Shown piece by piece: positions 1-7,318 of a stretch of 64,000 nt of DNA (position 1 is its first letter; every line of letters starts with the position of its first letter). The stretch is from Bacteroidales bacterium (GTDB taxonomy: Bacteria > Bacteroidota > Bacteroidia > Bacteroidales > VadinHA17), in assembly GCA_016709865.1 (NCBI GenBank), contig JADJLX010000005.1, forward strand, positions 1,054,001 through 1,118,000, given 5' to 3'. Under the pieces are notes generated by a model. That model searched no databases and was not told the origin of the DNA. It saw only the letters and a list, made by a program, of their open reading frames with translations. Position numbers and translations under genes: made by a program.

Positions 1-267
1 AACTCTCACCTTATGCAATGTGCCTCCTCCATCAACGATACCGTCGTGGCTGTTTCGCACAAACCTTATTTTTCCATCAGGGCCAGTAATATTTACACCC
101 GGCACTGCTTGTTTATTTGTAGTCCAGAGAATTGTAACCCCGGTGGCATCGAGATTCTGAAGCCACGGACCATGAGTAACCGTAAGATTTTCATTATCAA
201 TAACCTGGGATAATAATGCATTTTGCAGAACGAATGCTAATAGTATCAGAAAGCTGACTTTTTTCAT
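1..267 (-). CDS. Secreted phosphoesterase-like protein, N-terminal fragment (runs off left edge)
   Basis: An open frame starts at the ATG at 267-265 and runs to the window edge without a stop (89 codons). It begins with a signal peptide (MKKVSFLILLAFVLQNALLS), followed by a stretch including HGPWLQNLDATGVTILW. That pattern is typical of the N-terminal fibronectin-like domain of purple acid phosphatase / calcineurin-type phosphoesterases in Bacteroidota. The catalytic domain lies outside the window, so the enzyme assignment is inferred from the N-terminal domain only. The ATG overlaps the TGA of the preceding membrane-protein gene by four bases (ATGA), which suggests translational coupling. 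Product probably periplasmic or extracellular. Confidence 0.6.
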   Translation of the reverse strand, partial: MKKVSFLILLAFVLQNALLSQVIDNENLTVTHGPWLQNLDATGVTILWTTNKQAVPGVNITGPDGKIRFVRNSHDGIVDGGGTLHKVRV

Positions 268-1166
268 AAGGGATTATTTTGAAACGACTGATCCTGAGAA
301 ACCGCTTTGGAATTTTCTTCCATAAGTGAAGTCACACTGGCAAACCTCCATGTTTTGAGCAGTATCTTTCCAAACACAAGTAACTGGGAAACAAGGAAAA
401 GTAAAAGTGTTTGTCCGCCGGTAAGTGGCTGCCATCCGGATATCAGAAAGAATACTGAAAGAATATATAATACCTGGACGGACAGAATCATAAGCATCAT
501 TGGGAGAGATGACCAGAACCGCTTGAATGTCTCACTGAATCCGAAACCCAGTGCACTGAAACATGCAGATTTATCATTTGATGCCTGCCAGGCCCTTGCA
601 TAATCAATTACCAGAAGTAAAACGCCCATCACGGTAATAGTCAGCAGAACTGCTGCTGATACAATAATTAAGGTAACTTTAGTTGAAATGTTATTACCTG
701 ATGCGACAATAATCAGAGGTAATGCGATTGTTATACCTGTAACGAAATTTATTATTACCCTCACAATCAAAGTAATAATCAGATAAGATCCGAAGTGTCT
801 GGCAGAACTTCTGAAAAACTCCTGAAAGGTGCGGCGTTCGACTCCACTTCTTACAGAATTGAATAATCCTCCGGCAAAAAATATATTGACCAGAAATCCG
901 ATAATCAGCAACAGAAAGAGACCGGCAGAAAAGAATGAAAGAACTACTTTTAATGAAGAACCGAGTTCCGACAAAACAGCCGGGTCAAATCCATCCATTA
1001 ACTTTTCTGTTATCATACTTTTACCAAGAGCTGACTTCAGGGCACCCCTGAGAGGAATGGCTAAAACCGAAACCAATATCAGAGAGAATAACCAGGTTAT
1101 AAGTACACCCTTCCACGATTTTACAGAAACAATAATTCCGTTATATAGCGATCTGAAAATTTTCAT
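264..1166 (-). CDS. Polytopic inner-membrane protein of unknown function
   Basis: This 300-residue protein has about six hydrophobic segments (roughly residues 18-40, 78-100, 125-155, 162-190, 218-245 and 250-270). A short charged N-terminus (MKIFRSLYNG) leads straight into the first segment. No catalytic motif is visible. It resembles the conserved membrane proteins of Bacteroidota that are annotated only as hypothetical. It sits ten bases downstream of the M1 peptidase gene and its stop overlaps the start of the phosphoesterase-like gene, so the three probably form one transcription unit. A role in envelope biogenesis or export is a guess from context only. Confidence 0.7.
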   Translation of the reverse strand: MKIFRSLYNGIIVSVKSWKGVLITWLFSLILVSVLAIPLRGALKSALGKSMITEKLMDGFDPAVLSELGSSLKVVLSFFSAGLFLLLIIGFLVNIFFAGGLFNSVRSGVERRTFQEFFRSSARHFGSYLIITLIVRVIINFVTGITIALPLIIVASGNNISTKVTLIIVSAAVLLTITVMGVLLLVIDYARAWQASNDKSACFSALGFGFSETFKRFWSSLPMMLMILSVQVLYILSVFFLISGWQPLTGGQTLLLFLVSQLLVFGKILLKTWRFASVTSLMEENSKAVSQDQSFQNNPL

Positions 1167-1176
1167 ATGATACTAT

Positions 1177-3147
1177 TTATAATGAGCTGATGCTGATCAG
1201 GAACTGTATAAAAGTCATTAGTTTACTTGTAATTCTCCTCACAGGCACCCGGTCTGGTGCATCTGTCATTGAATTATTAATAAAATTGACATCCATGGCA
1301 ATCTTGTATTCAGGATCAATTTTTACCCATTCGATTGAAGTTGTTCCTGTATAGGTAAAATCTTTATATCTGGCTTTTCCATCCCATTTTTCAATCACTT
1401 CAGTGCTGTCGCTAAAATGAACCAGGACCTCAACCGGCAACATAATTTCACCGATTCTTTCGATCATTACCACAGACTGATATAAAGAATCTCTGACTGA
1501 GGATACATTTTTAAGGGTATCATTACCATATGTCCTTCCCGATAGTTTCATAATTCTGTTGCTGGAAAATCCTGAAACCTTGTAGTCACAAATGCCCGTT
1601 CCATACATAGTCTGGTCAAAAAACCAGTTCATATCTGTGCCGAATTTATCACCATGGCGTTTTGTAACAACCTCATTGACAACGCTAATAAAATCTTTTC
1701 CTGATGGGTGTTTGAATGCCCACTTTCTGTAATACTCCCTGAAAATCTCATCAATGGTCTCCTCTCCAACTATTCCCATTAAGGTGTGCATCCATGTAGC
1801 AGCCTTGTTATACGACATAAAACCATATGTTCCATGGGGATAGTTCCATGAAAATTCATTATTACTTATTACCTGCCTGGCTCCAGAGGCAACATAGGGT
1901 GTCCTTGACATTGAAGCATCAGAAAACTTAAGATATGGCAGATCAACCATCCCGGTGTTCTTACCATAATAATGATCCATAATCCTTGTTTCCCAGAAAG
2001 TATTGATTCCCTCATCTAACCATGGCTCCTCAAACTCATTGCTTGCAAGTATACCCATGAAATAGCCGTGCCCGAATTCGTGAATTGTTACCATCTCAGG
2101 CATATGGACTGAGGCAGGCATAATGAAAGATGAAGTTGATGTAAATAAAGTTGTGTATTCCATTCCGCCGGCACCGGAACCTTTTGTTGGCGGATCAACA
2201 AATGTCAGGTGGGGATATGGAAAAGGTCCTATTCTCTCTTCCATGTATTCCAGGGCATTCTTAACAGCCTTAAACTGGCGGTCAGCCTGATTCACCCTGA
2301 ATTTTGGAAGAAGCAGCGTTATCTTAATGTGTTTCCATTCATCAGTGAAAACAGCATAACCCGGCCAGGCTGTCCATGCAAAATCAACAAGATCTTCAGC
2401 ACGGAAAACAAGGGTCTTCAGGTCTGCATCTGCATCCGATTCTTTCATCAGCATACCGCCTGCTCCTACAACATATTCCTTTGGAAGTGTTATTGTCACA
2501 TCATAAACACTATGATTGGAATAGAATTCTGAGTGTGCATGGAACTGGTGACAATTCCAGCCTCCCTTAACAGCAAATCTCATTCCTGCAGGCTCGTAGA
2601 CACCAAACTTCGGAAACCACTGGGCTACAAAAAAATAGTCGTCCTTTGCACCGGTTCGGATTATGTTTGATGGCAGCTTCGATTTGAAGCTGATATTCAG
2701 GAATACTGTATCTCCGGGTTTTGCCGGTTGCGGGAGGTTTATTTTAAGTACTGTTTTATCATCAGGGTTGCCATCGTCGGGTGATATGAACTCCATAGCT
2801 GAATTAAGGTCTCTCCCGCTTTTATCAGATATTGTAATTATATCGATCCAGCCATAGTCCGACTCACTGGTTGCCGGAAACCTGCTACCACCTTTAAAAA
2901 AGGTAGAGCTGCTGCTGCTGAATGCATTAAGGTACATATGCATCTGTACGTCAGGAACAATATCAGTCGATTTGTTGACCCAGTATGTAACCATATCACC
3001 ATTGACAATCTTTCCGGTTACATCAAGCTTTGCATCAATCTTATAATATGTCTGGCGTGAACTAAGCGGTTCCTTAAAAATAACCTGGGATCTTGCCGAA
3101 GAAGACACATATATCATGAAGGCAATCAGGAAAAGCACTTTTTTCAT
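1177..3147 (-). CDS. Secreted M1-family zinc metallopeptidase (aminopeptidase-like)
   Basis: The 656-residue product starts with a signal peptide (MKKVLFLIAFMIYVSSSARSQ). It carries the M1 signature: the exopeptidase-type motif GGMEY at residues 327-331, the zinc site HEFGH at 356-360, and the third zinc ligand E379 in WLDEG, exactly 18 residues after the last histidine. The N-terminal 250 residues correspond to the beta-sandwich domain of M1 enzymes. It is predicted to trim peptides in the periplasm or at the cell surface. The C-terminal 40 residues are poorly conserved. It is the first gene of a three-gene minus-strand run (peptidase, membrane protein, phosphoesterase-like protein). Confidence 0.9.
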   Translation of the reverse strand: MKKVLFLIAFMIYVSSSARSQVIFKEPLSSRQTYYKIDAKLDVTGKIVNGDMVTYWVNKSTDIVPDVQMHMYLNAFSSSSSTFFKGGSRFPATSESDYGWIDIITISDKSGRDLNSAMEFISPDDGNPDDKTVLKINLPQPAKPGDTVFLNISFKSKLPSNIIRTGAKDDYFFVAQWFPKFGVYEPAGMRFAVKGGWNCHQFHAHSEFYSNHSVYDVTITLPKEYVVGAGGMLMKESDADADLKTLVFRAEDLVDFAWTAWPGYAVFTDEWKHIKITLLLPKFRVNQADRQFKAVKNALEYMEERIGPFPYPHLTFVDPPTKGSGAGGMEYTTLFTSTSSFIMPASVHMPEMVTIHEFGHGYFMGILASNEFEEPWLDEGINTFWETRIMDHYYGKNTGMVDLPYLKFSDASMSRTPYVASGARQVISNNEFSWNYPHGTYGFMSYNKAATWMHTLMGIVGEETIDEIFREYYRKWAFKHPSGKDFISVVNEVVTKRHGDKFGTDMNWFFDQTMYGTGICDYKVSGFSSNRIMKLSGRTYGNDTLKNVSSVRDSLYQSVVMIERIGEIMLPVEVLVHFSDSTEVIEKWDGKARYKDFTYTGTTSIEWVKIDPEYKIAMDVNFINNSMTDAPDRVPVRRITSKLMTFIQFLISISSL

Positions 3148-3171
3148 ATAACTTCAGTGTAAGAAAAAAAA

Positions 3172-3305
3172 TTAACCGCAGAGGGCCGCTGAGCTAATAA
3201 CTGAGAACCGCAGAGGAAAATACAATGGTATAAATCTCTGCGGCTCTCCGATCATTTCTATAATTAAACCATTGATAATGGAAACTCTGTGTAACTCTGC
3301 GGTAA
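3172..3305. repeat. Intergenic repeat element bounded by ACCGCAGAG inverted ends
   Basis: The spacer between the small secreted protein and the M1 peptidase is bounded by ACCGCAGAG (3175-3183) and its exact reverse complement CTCTGCGGT (3295-3303). Further copies of the CGCAGAG / CTCTGCGG motif lie inside. The same family of ends, written TTAACC(A/G)C(A/G)(A/G)AG, recurs at 37580, 53350, 55618 and 57723. It contains no open frame of note. Confidence 0.6.
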
Positions 3306-3312
3306 AAAAAAG

Positions 3313-3699
3313 TTATTTGGCAGGTGCTGGATTTTTAGTAAGAGTAAGAGGCACTTCACCTTCTGAATAAACGGCTTTTCCTACCAGCTTTGCATCTGCA
3401 TCACCTTTTAATGACACCTTAATATCCTGACCTTCAAGAAATATTGAGAATGAAACAGTATCGTTTTCAACTTTAACATTCTTTCCGCTGAACTTATACT
3501 CACTGCCTGCAAATGACATTGTAGCAGTATGTTTATTTTCTGCCAGGCCAATAACAATTGTACCTGAAGTATATCCTTCAGGTGCATAAGGAGCATCAAA
3601 TTTCCATGTGCCGACGGGATCTATTTTTTTTGTAGTCTGACCCGATGATACTGTTATTACTGCAAATAAAAACATTAATAAAATGGTAGCCTTTTTCAT
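3313..3699 (-). CDS. Small secreted protein, probably beta-rich
   Basis: This 128-residue protein has a clear signal peptide (MKKATILLMFLFAVITVSSG, cleaved before QTT). The rest alternates short hydrophobic and charged stretches, beginning DPVGTWKFDAPYAPEGY, and ends in a Lys/Pro/Ala-rich tail. The GTWKF opening and the length recall lipocalin-like or ligand-binding small domains of Bacteroidota, but no family can be assigned with confidence. It stands alone between a repeat element and a 75-bp spacer before the rhodanese-like gene. Confidence 0.7.
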   Translation of the reverse strand: MKKATILLMFLFAVITVSSGQTTKKIDPVGTWKFDAPYAPEGYTSGTIVIGLAENKHTATMSFAGSEYKFSGKNVKVENDTVSFSIFLEGQDIKVSLKGDADAKLVGKAVYSEGEVPLTLTKNPAPAK

Positions 3700-3774
3700 A
3701 TAAAACGATTTAAGTTGTTAATAAACAATTTTAAGTTTTTAAATATACCCAAAAATTGTTTTCAATCAAATTTA

Positions 3775-4398
3775 TTAACAACCGCCTGCTGCTTTCTTCT
3801 TCTTTGGTGCAGATTTTACTACCGGTTTTGCGGATGCAGTATTCTGATCCTGAGCAGACTGAACAACGCCTCCCCCTCCGAGAGCCTGTCCGGCACTTTT
3901 GCGAAAATCATATTTCGCAAACTCCTCATCTGAACTGGTGGATGCCGGTTTTTGCGGATTCATAATTGCATCGAACCAGTAATTAAGGCCGCCCTCAAGT
4001 ACGAAGTTATTATTATAACCAAGCTGTCTGGTAATCATCCATGCTTCATTGGCAGTTAAAGTACCGTTTGAATAGAAGATATTCATTTTTACATCCTGAT
4101 CAAGAATATCAGTATACTGGTCAGAAAGAAGGTCGGTTACAGGAATATTAATAGCCCCCGGCAGACTGTATTTCTCATACTCATCCTGACTTCTGACATC
4201 GATCAGTCTCAGTGAAGGATCTTTTTTAACTATCATATCTGCTACAGCATCTGGTGTAACATACTGTGTACGTGTATTCACTTCACTAAGAAGCTCTTCT
4301 GCAGTAAGTTTATATGGTTTTGTCGTGTTCTGAGGTACAGCTGCAATAATCAGACCCATCGGAATAACAAATAATGCAAGTAATGTACGTGGTTTCAT
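3775..4398 (-). CDS. Exported rhodanese-like protein lacking the catalytic cysteine
   Basis: I place the start at the ATG at 4398 (MKPRTLLALFVIPMGLIIAA), giving 207 residues. An in-frame extension upstream reads through a heptamer repeat and is not credible. A hydrophobic leader is followed by a rhodanese fold: RLIDVRSQDEYEKYSLPGAINIP is the classic first motif, and the active-site loop reads IFYSNGTLT. Aligned with the usual V-Y-C-x-x-G, the nucleophilic cysteine is a tyrosine, so sulfurtransferase activity is unlikely. The tail is lysine-rich and ends GGC. It is the last gene of the operon with the YeeE/YedE transporter halves and the molybdopterin oxidoreductase, so a role in periplasmic sulfur handling or binding is likely. 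Confidence 0.82.
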   Translation of the reverse strand: MKPRTLLALFVIPMGLIIAAVPQNTTKPYKLTAEELLSEVNTRTQYVTPDAVADMIVKKDPSLRLIDVRSQDEYEKYSLPGAINIPVTDLLSDQYTDILDQDVKMNIFYSNGTLTANEAWMITRQLGYNNNFVLEGGLNYWFDAIMNPQKPASTSSDEEFAKYDFRKSAGQALGGGGVVQSAQDQNTASAKPVVKSAPKKKKAAGGC

Positions 4399-4433
4399 GT
4401 ATATAAATTTTAAGTTTTGTATTCTTATTGAGA

Positions 4434-4520
4434 ATTTCGGATTTCGGATTTCGGATTTCGGATTTCGGATTTCGGAAAAACTTAATCTTAATTCCGCAAT
4501 CCACAATCCGCAATCCGCAA
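4434..4520. repeat. Heptanucleotide tandem repeats: six ATTTCGG, then four CCGCAAT-like units
   Basis: Six perfect consecutive copies of ATTTCGG occupy 4434-4475. About 17 bp further on come four CCGCAAT-type heptamers (second copy CCACAAT) at roughly 4493-4520. The two arrays are imperfect inverted complements of each other and could fold back. They fill the spacer between the transporter gene (stop at 4526) and the rhodanese-like gene (start at 4398). Confidence 0.85.
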
Positions 4521-4525
4521 TTATT

Positions 4526-5116
4526 CTAGTACTCGGCTCTAGGGAATTTCTTTTCAGCCCATTCTGCAACCCAGAACATCCCCAGAGCAACAATTATTAA
4601 AAGGAATGCGAATACTCCGTCGGTGAGGCCAAGTGTCTCGCTGACTTTCGGTGAACCGAGGAATTTTGCCATATACATTCCGTCCCACAAGTCATATCCG
4701 ATTCCGAAAATAAATACACCGATAAATAGTCCTCCGATAAATACGAGAGCGTCTATTTTGCCTATAGATGCTCCGCAGAAACTTGTTCCGGGGCAGTAAC
4801 CTCCAATTATGAATCCTGCACCCATAATCATCCCACCCACAATTGCAGATGTAAGATATGTTGGGTTAACATAAACCAGATCCATATCTATCCATCCGAA
4901 GAGGCTGAAAAAGAGTAATCCAAGCATTGCAGTTATTGCAGCCGTAAAGAAAACCTTCAGTACAACTGTGTCATAACCGTAGAATACGCCTGCAAGTTTC
5001 CTGCTTGAGGAAAACCCGCTCTGTTCAAGAATAAATCCAAATCCGATTCCGATAATAAAAGCCAGGAAAAGATTGGTATTCTCTGATATTAATTCGTTGA
5101 TTGCTAATGGTCCCAT
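4526..5116 (-). CDS. YeeE/YedE-family sulfur-compound transporter, second half
   Basis: The 196-residue membrane protein has about five hydrophobic segments and the family signature GGYCPGTSFCGASIGK, with two cysteines in a membrane-facing loop. YeeE/YedE (TsuA-type, DUF395) proteins conduct thiosulfate or related sulfur compounds. In many Bacteroidota the protein is split into two half-length subunits, as here with the neighbouring gene at 5215. It lies in the same minus-strand operon as the oxidoreductase and the rhodanese-like protein, which fits uptake or efflux of a reduced sulfur species. The substrate itself cannot be read from the sequence. Confidence 0.88.
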   Translation of the reverse strand: MGPLAINELISENTNLFLAFIIGIGFGFILEQSGFSSSRKLAGVFYGYDTVVLKVFFTAAITAMLGLLFFSLFGWIDMDLVYVNPTYLTSAIVGGMIMGAGFIIGGYCPGTSFCGASIGKIDALVFIGGLFIGVFIFGIGYDLWDGMYMAKFLGSPKVSETLGLTDGVFAFLLIIVALGMFWVAEWAEKKFPRAEY

Positions 5117-5152
5117 TATTTTATGTTGTTTAATTGTCTATAATAAATATAT

Positions 5153-5213
5153 TGCTGGGTGCTGGGTGCTGGGGGGTTTTGCCCCGTGCTCTGCGCCCCT
5201 TGCCCTACGCCTT
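5153..5213. repeat. Short heptamer repeat (three TGCTGGG) and GC-rich tail
   Basis: The spacer between the two YeeE/YedE genes contains three perfect TGCTGGG heptamers (5153-5173), then a GC-rich, near-heptamer-periodic stretch (CTCTGCG, CCCTTG, CCCTACG). It is the second of three places in this window where intergenic DNA has a seven-base period. Confidence 0.7.
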
Positions 5214-5214
5214 T

Positions 5215-5748
5215 TCATATCCAATTCTTCCTGAAGAAATATGCAAAAGCGTAAGCTGTTCCGAAGATTGCCATCATTGTAACAAATCCTCCGAGTGATA
5301 GTACTGCCATTCCGCTTAATGCAGATCCGCTTGTACAGCCTCTTCCAAGCTGAGAGCCAAATCCGAATAACACTCCGCCTCCAAGGGCAAGAAGAAGTCT
5401 TTTTCGGGAGGTGATTCCGGGAGAATGCTCAACCTTCAGTTTCAGTCTGCCGGCAAAGGCTCCGGAAAGAAATCCGCCTACAAGAACACCCATCATCTCA
5501 AAAACAAGCCATGTTTTCATAGGGTTTCCGGCATGAGACTCTCTGAATTCCTGAAGGAAACCAGATTTTTCTGCAGATGACGGAGAAACTGTTACCATTG
5601 CAGTTACAACAGTGCTTTTTATAGCGCCGCTGGCCCCCAGTCCGCGACCGGCAACAAAATTCGCTGCCAGAAGTACAATTCCGAGTAATACACCTCCCAG
5701 ATATGGGTTGATATAACTTCTCACCTTACGTTCTTTCGATTTTGCCAT
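5215..5748 (-). CDS. YeeE/YedE-family sulfur-compound transporter, first half
   Basis: The 177-residue protein begins MAKSKERKVRSYINPYLGG. It has four to five hydrophobic segments and the conserved cysteine motif GRGCTSGSALSGMAVLS (about residues 129-145), which matches the other half-transporter in position. Paired half-size YeeE/YedE proteins are expected to form one pore in the inner membrane. The gene precedes its partner with a 98-bp spacer and follows the NrfD subunit gene with a spacer holding a perfect palindrome. Function as a thiosulfate or sulfide-related transporter is inferred from the family and the operon. Confidence 0.88.
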   Translation of the reverse strand: MAKSKERKVRSYINPYLGGVLLGIVLLAANFVAGRGLGASGAIKSTVVTAMVTVSPSSAEKSGFLQEFRESHAGNPMKTWLVFEMMGVLVGGFLSGAFAGRLKLKVEHSPGITSRKRLLLALGGGVLFGFGSQLGRGCTSGSALSGMAVLSLGGFVTMMAIFGTAYAFAYFFRKNWI

Positions 5749-5777
5749 AATATTTGCTTATTTCATTATTTTTTGCT

Positions 5778-5805
5778 GTAGAGACGCGATGCATCGCGTC
5801 TCTAC
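5778..5805. repeat. 28-bp perfect palindrome (half-site GTAGAGACGCGATG)
   Basis: Bases 5778-5805 are a perfect palindrome with half-site GTAGAGACGCGATG, centred at 5791/5792. It lies between the NrfD gene stop and the first YeeE/YedE gene. A relative of the same sequence (outer half AGAGACG) sits inside the coding region of the glycyl radical activase at 36659-36682. Confidence 0.85.
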
Positions 5806-5821
5806 TCCTATGTTATTATTG

Positions 5822-6763
5822 TTAGTACAGCCACCTGCTCACCTGTCCTGCATAGACTATAATAAATCGCAACATCAGACTTCCAAAGATCACCAGCACT
5901 GCAGGTATCACAACCGGGATATGAAATTTTCCAAGTTCCATTATCTCAAGCAATGCCGGGATAAGCATTCCAAGAATAACTACAAAGATCCAGAATGACA
6001 TTGTGTACTGACCTCCCAGGAAAAGCTGTGCAGCCTCGATCTGTACCTGTGTGCTTGCCAGAAATCCCATGAACATATGAATAATAAGGAACAACTCTAT
6101 TCCTATCAACACAAGGTCAATCCTGGCAAATTGTTTTCGTTCCTTGCTGTCTTTCGATAACACAAGTGTGGCTGCAGCACCAGCTGATAGTCCTGATGCC
6201 AGGAAAAGTGGTCCCAGAATTGAAGTATTCCACAATGGTCTTGCGTTAAATGCTGACAGCAGGATACCCGTATATATACCAAGTATAATAGCATAAATGA
6301 GCATCACCCATGCGAGAGCTTTTTTATATTTATTGAAAAATGCCTCAAGGTCATAAAGCCATTTGTATTTCCAGTCCCAGTTTGGGAAAATATCTTTAAT
6401 ATGCAGTGCGCACCATACAAACGATACCGGTGTAATTACCATTAGTGTCCATGCGCCCCATGACATTGGTGACTGCAATTTGATATTCGTATAAAGCTGC
6501 CAGAAAAACAGTTTATGGCGGAGATCAATAAATAGAGCCAGTAAACCAATAACGAGAAGAAATGGTGCAATAAAAGGAGTTATGCGTACAGCAGTTTTGT
6601 AATCGTTTTCCCTTCCCCGAATGAAATAGAGAGCAGCAATTGCCAGTATACCGGCTGCCATTCCTCCAAGGAAAAGATAAAGTGAGATCTGCCAGTGCCA
6701 TATATGCAGATGAGGATCAATCATTTGATTCATCCTGCCGCTGACAATTAATTCTTCTTCCAT
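5822..6763 (-). CDS. NrfD/PsrC-family membrane subunit of a molybdopterin oxidoreductase
   Basis: The 313-residue protein is strongly hydrophobic with about eight to nine membrane helices. It begins with the NrfD-type sequence HIWHWQISLYLFLGGMAAG. NrfD/PsrC proteins are the quinone-reactive membrane anchors of polysulfide, thiosulfate, tetrathionate and nitrite reductases. The gene directly follows the ferredoxin subunit gene (21-bp spacer), which itself overlaps the catalytic subunit gene, so the three encode one complex. The catalytic subunit is expected outside, this one in the inner membrane exchanging electrons with menaquinone. Confidence 0.9.
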   Translation of the reverse strand: MEEELIVSGRMNQMIDPHLHIWHWQISLYLFLGGMAAGILAIAALYFIRGRENDYKTAVRITPFIAPFLLVIGLLALFIDLRHKLFFWQLYTNIKLQSPMSWGAWTLMVITPVSFVWCALHIKDIFPNWDWKYKWLYDLEAFFNKYKKALAWVMLIYAIILGIYTGILLSAFNARPLWNTSILGPLFLASGLSAGAAATLVLSKDSKERKQFARIDLVLIGIELFLIIHMFMGFLASTQVQIEAAQLFLGGQYTMSFWIFVVILGMLIPALLEIMELGKFHIPVVIPAVLVIFGSLMLRFIIVYAGQVSRWLY

Positions 6764-6784
6764 AATATGCTGAATATTAATATT

Positions 6785-7318
6785 CTAAATCAGAAAATAC
6801 AATTGAGGATCAGTTCCTGCTTCAGGAATAAGTGTCTTTGATTTTCTCTTCTTAAGTACTACAGATACCTCACTGTTGGGATCGTGAAGATCGCCGAAAT
6901 AGAGGCATTTTGTAGGACAAACAGCAACACATGCCGGGGACAGACCATTTTTTATCCTGTGAATACAGAAAGTGCACTTATCAACATAACCATCAGGATG
7001 TGGATAACGTGCATCGTAGGGACAGGAAGCCATGCAGGCACCGCAGCCGATACATTCGTTGTGAGTTACTAATACAATTCCGCCATCAACAATATGACTG
7101 GCCCCGGTTGGGCAACATCTTACACATGGTGCGTTAACACACTGATTACATCTTTCAGACCTCAATTCCATTTCAAGCTGAGGATAGGTTCCGTTAGTTA
7201 CCTCCACAATCCAGTCGCGGCAGAAACCTATAGGTACATTATTCTCTGTCTGACAAGCTACAACACAGTCGCTGCATCCAACGCATTTACGGGTATCTAC
7301 TGCCATTGCATATCTCAT
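6785..7318 (-). CDS. Four-cluster ferredoxin subunit (PsrB/PhsB/TtrB type)
   Basis: The 177-residue protein contains four sets of cysteines for [4Fe-4S] clusters: C12/15/18/22, C57/60/65 with C69, C89/92/95/99, and C115/118/130/134. This is the pattern of the electron-transfer subunit of PsrABC-type complexes. There is no signal peptide; such subunits are usually co-exported with the Tat-targeted catalytic subunit. Its ATG overlaps the stop of the oxidoreductase gene (ATGA at 7318-7315). It passes electrons between the NrfD subunit and the molybdenum centre. Confidence 0.93.
   Translation of the reverse strand: MRYAMAVDTRKCVGCSDCVVACQTENNVPIGFCRDWIVEVTNGTYPQLEMELRSERCNQCVNAPCVRCCPTGASHIVDGGIVLVTHNECIGCGACMASCPYDARYPHPDGYVDKCTFCIHRIKNGLSPACVAVCPTKCLYFGDLHDPNSEVSVVLKKRKSKTLIPEAGTDPQLYFLI

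Noticed and set aside
3775..4593. Longer rhodanese-like gene starting at 4593
   Set aside because: The extra N-terminus is translated heptamer repeat (SEIRNPKSEIRNPK), while a good leader starts at 4398.
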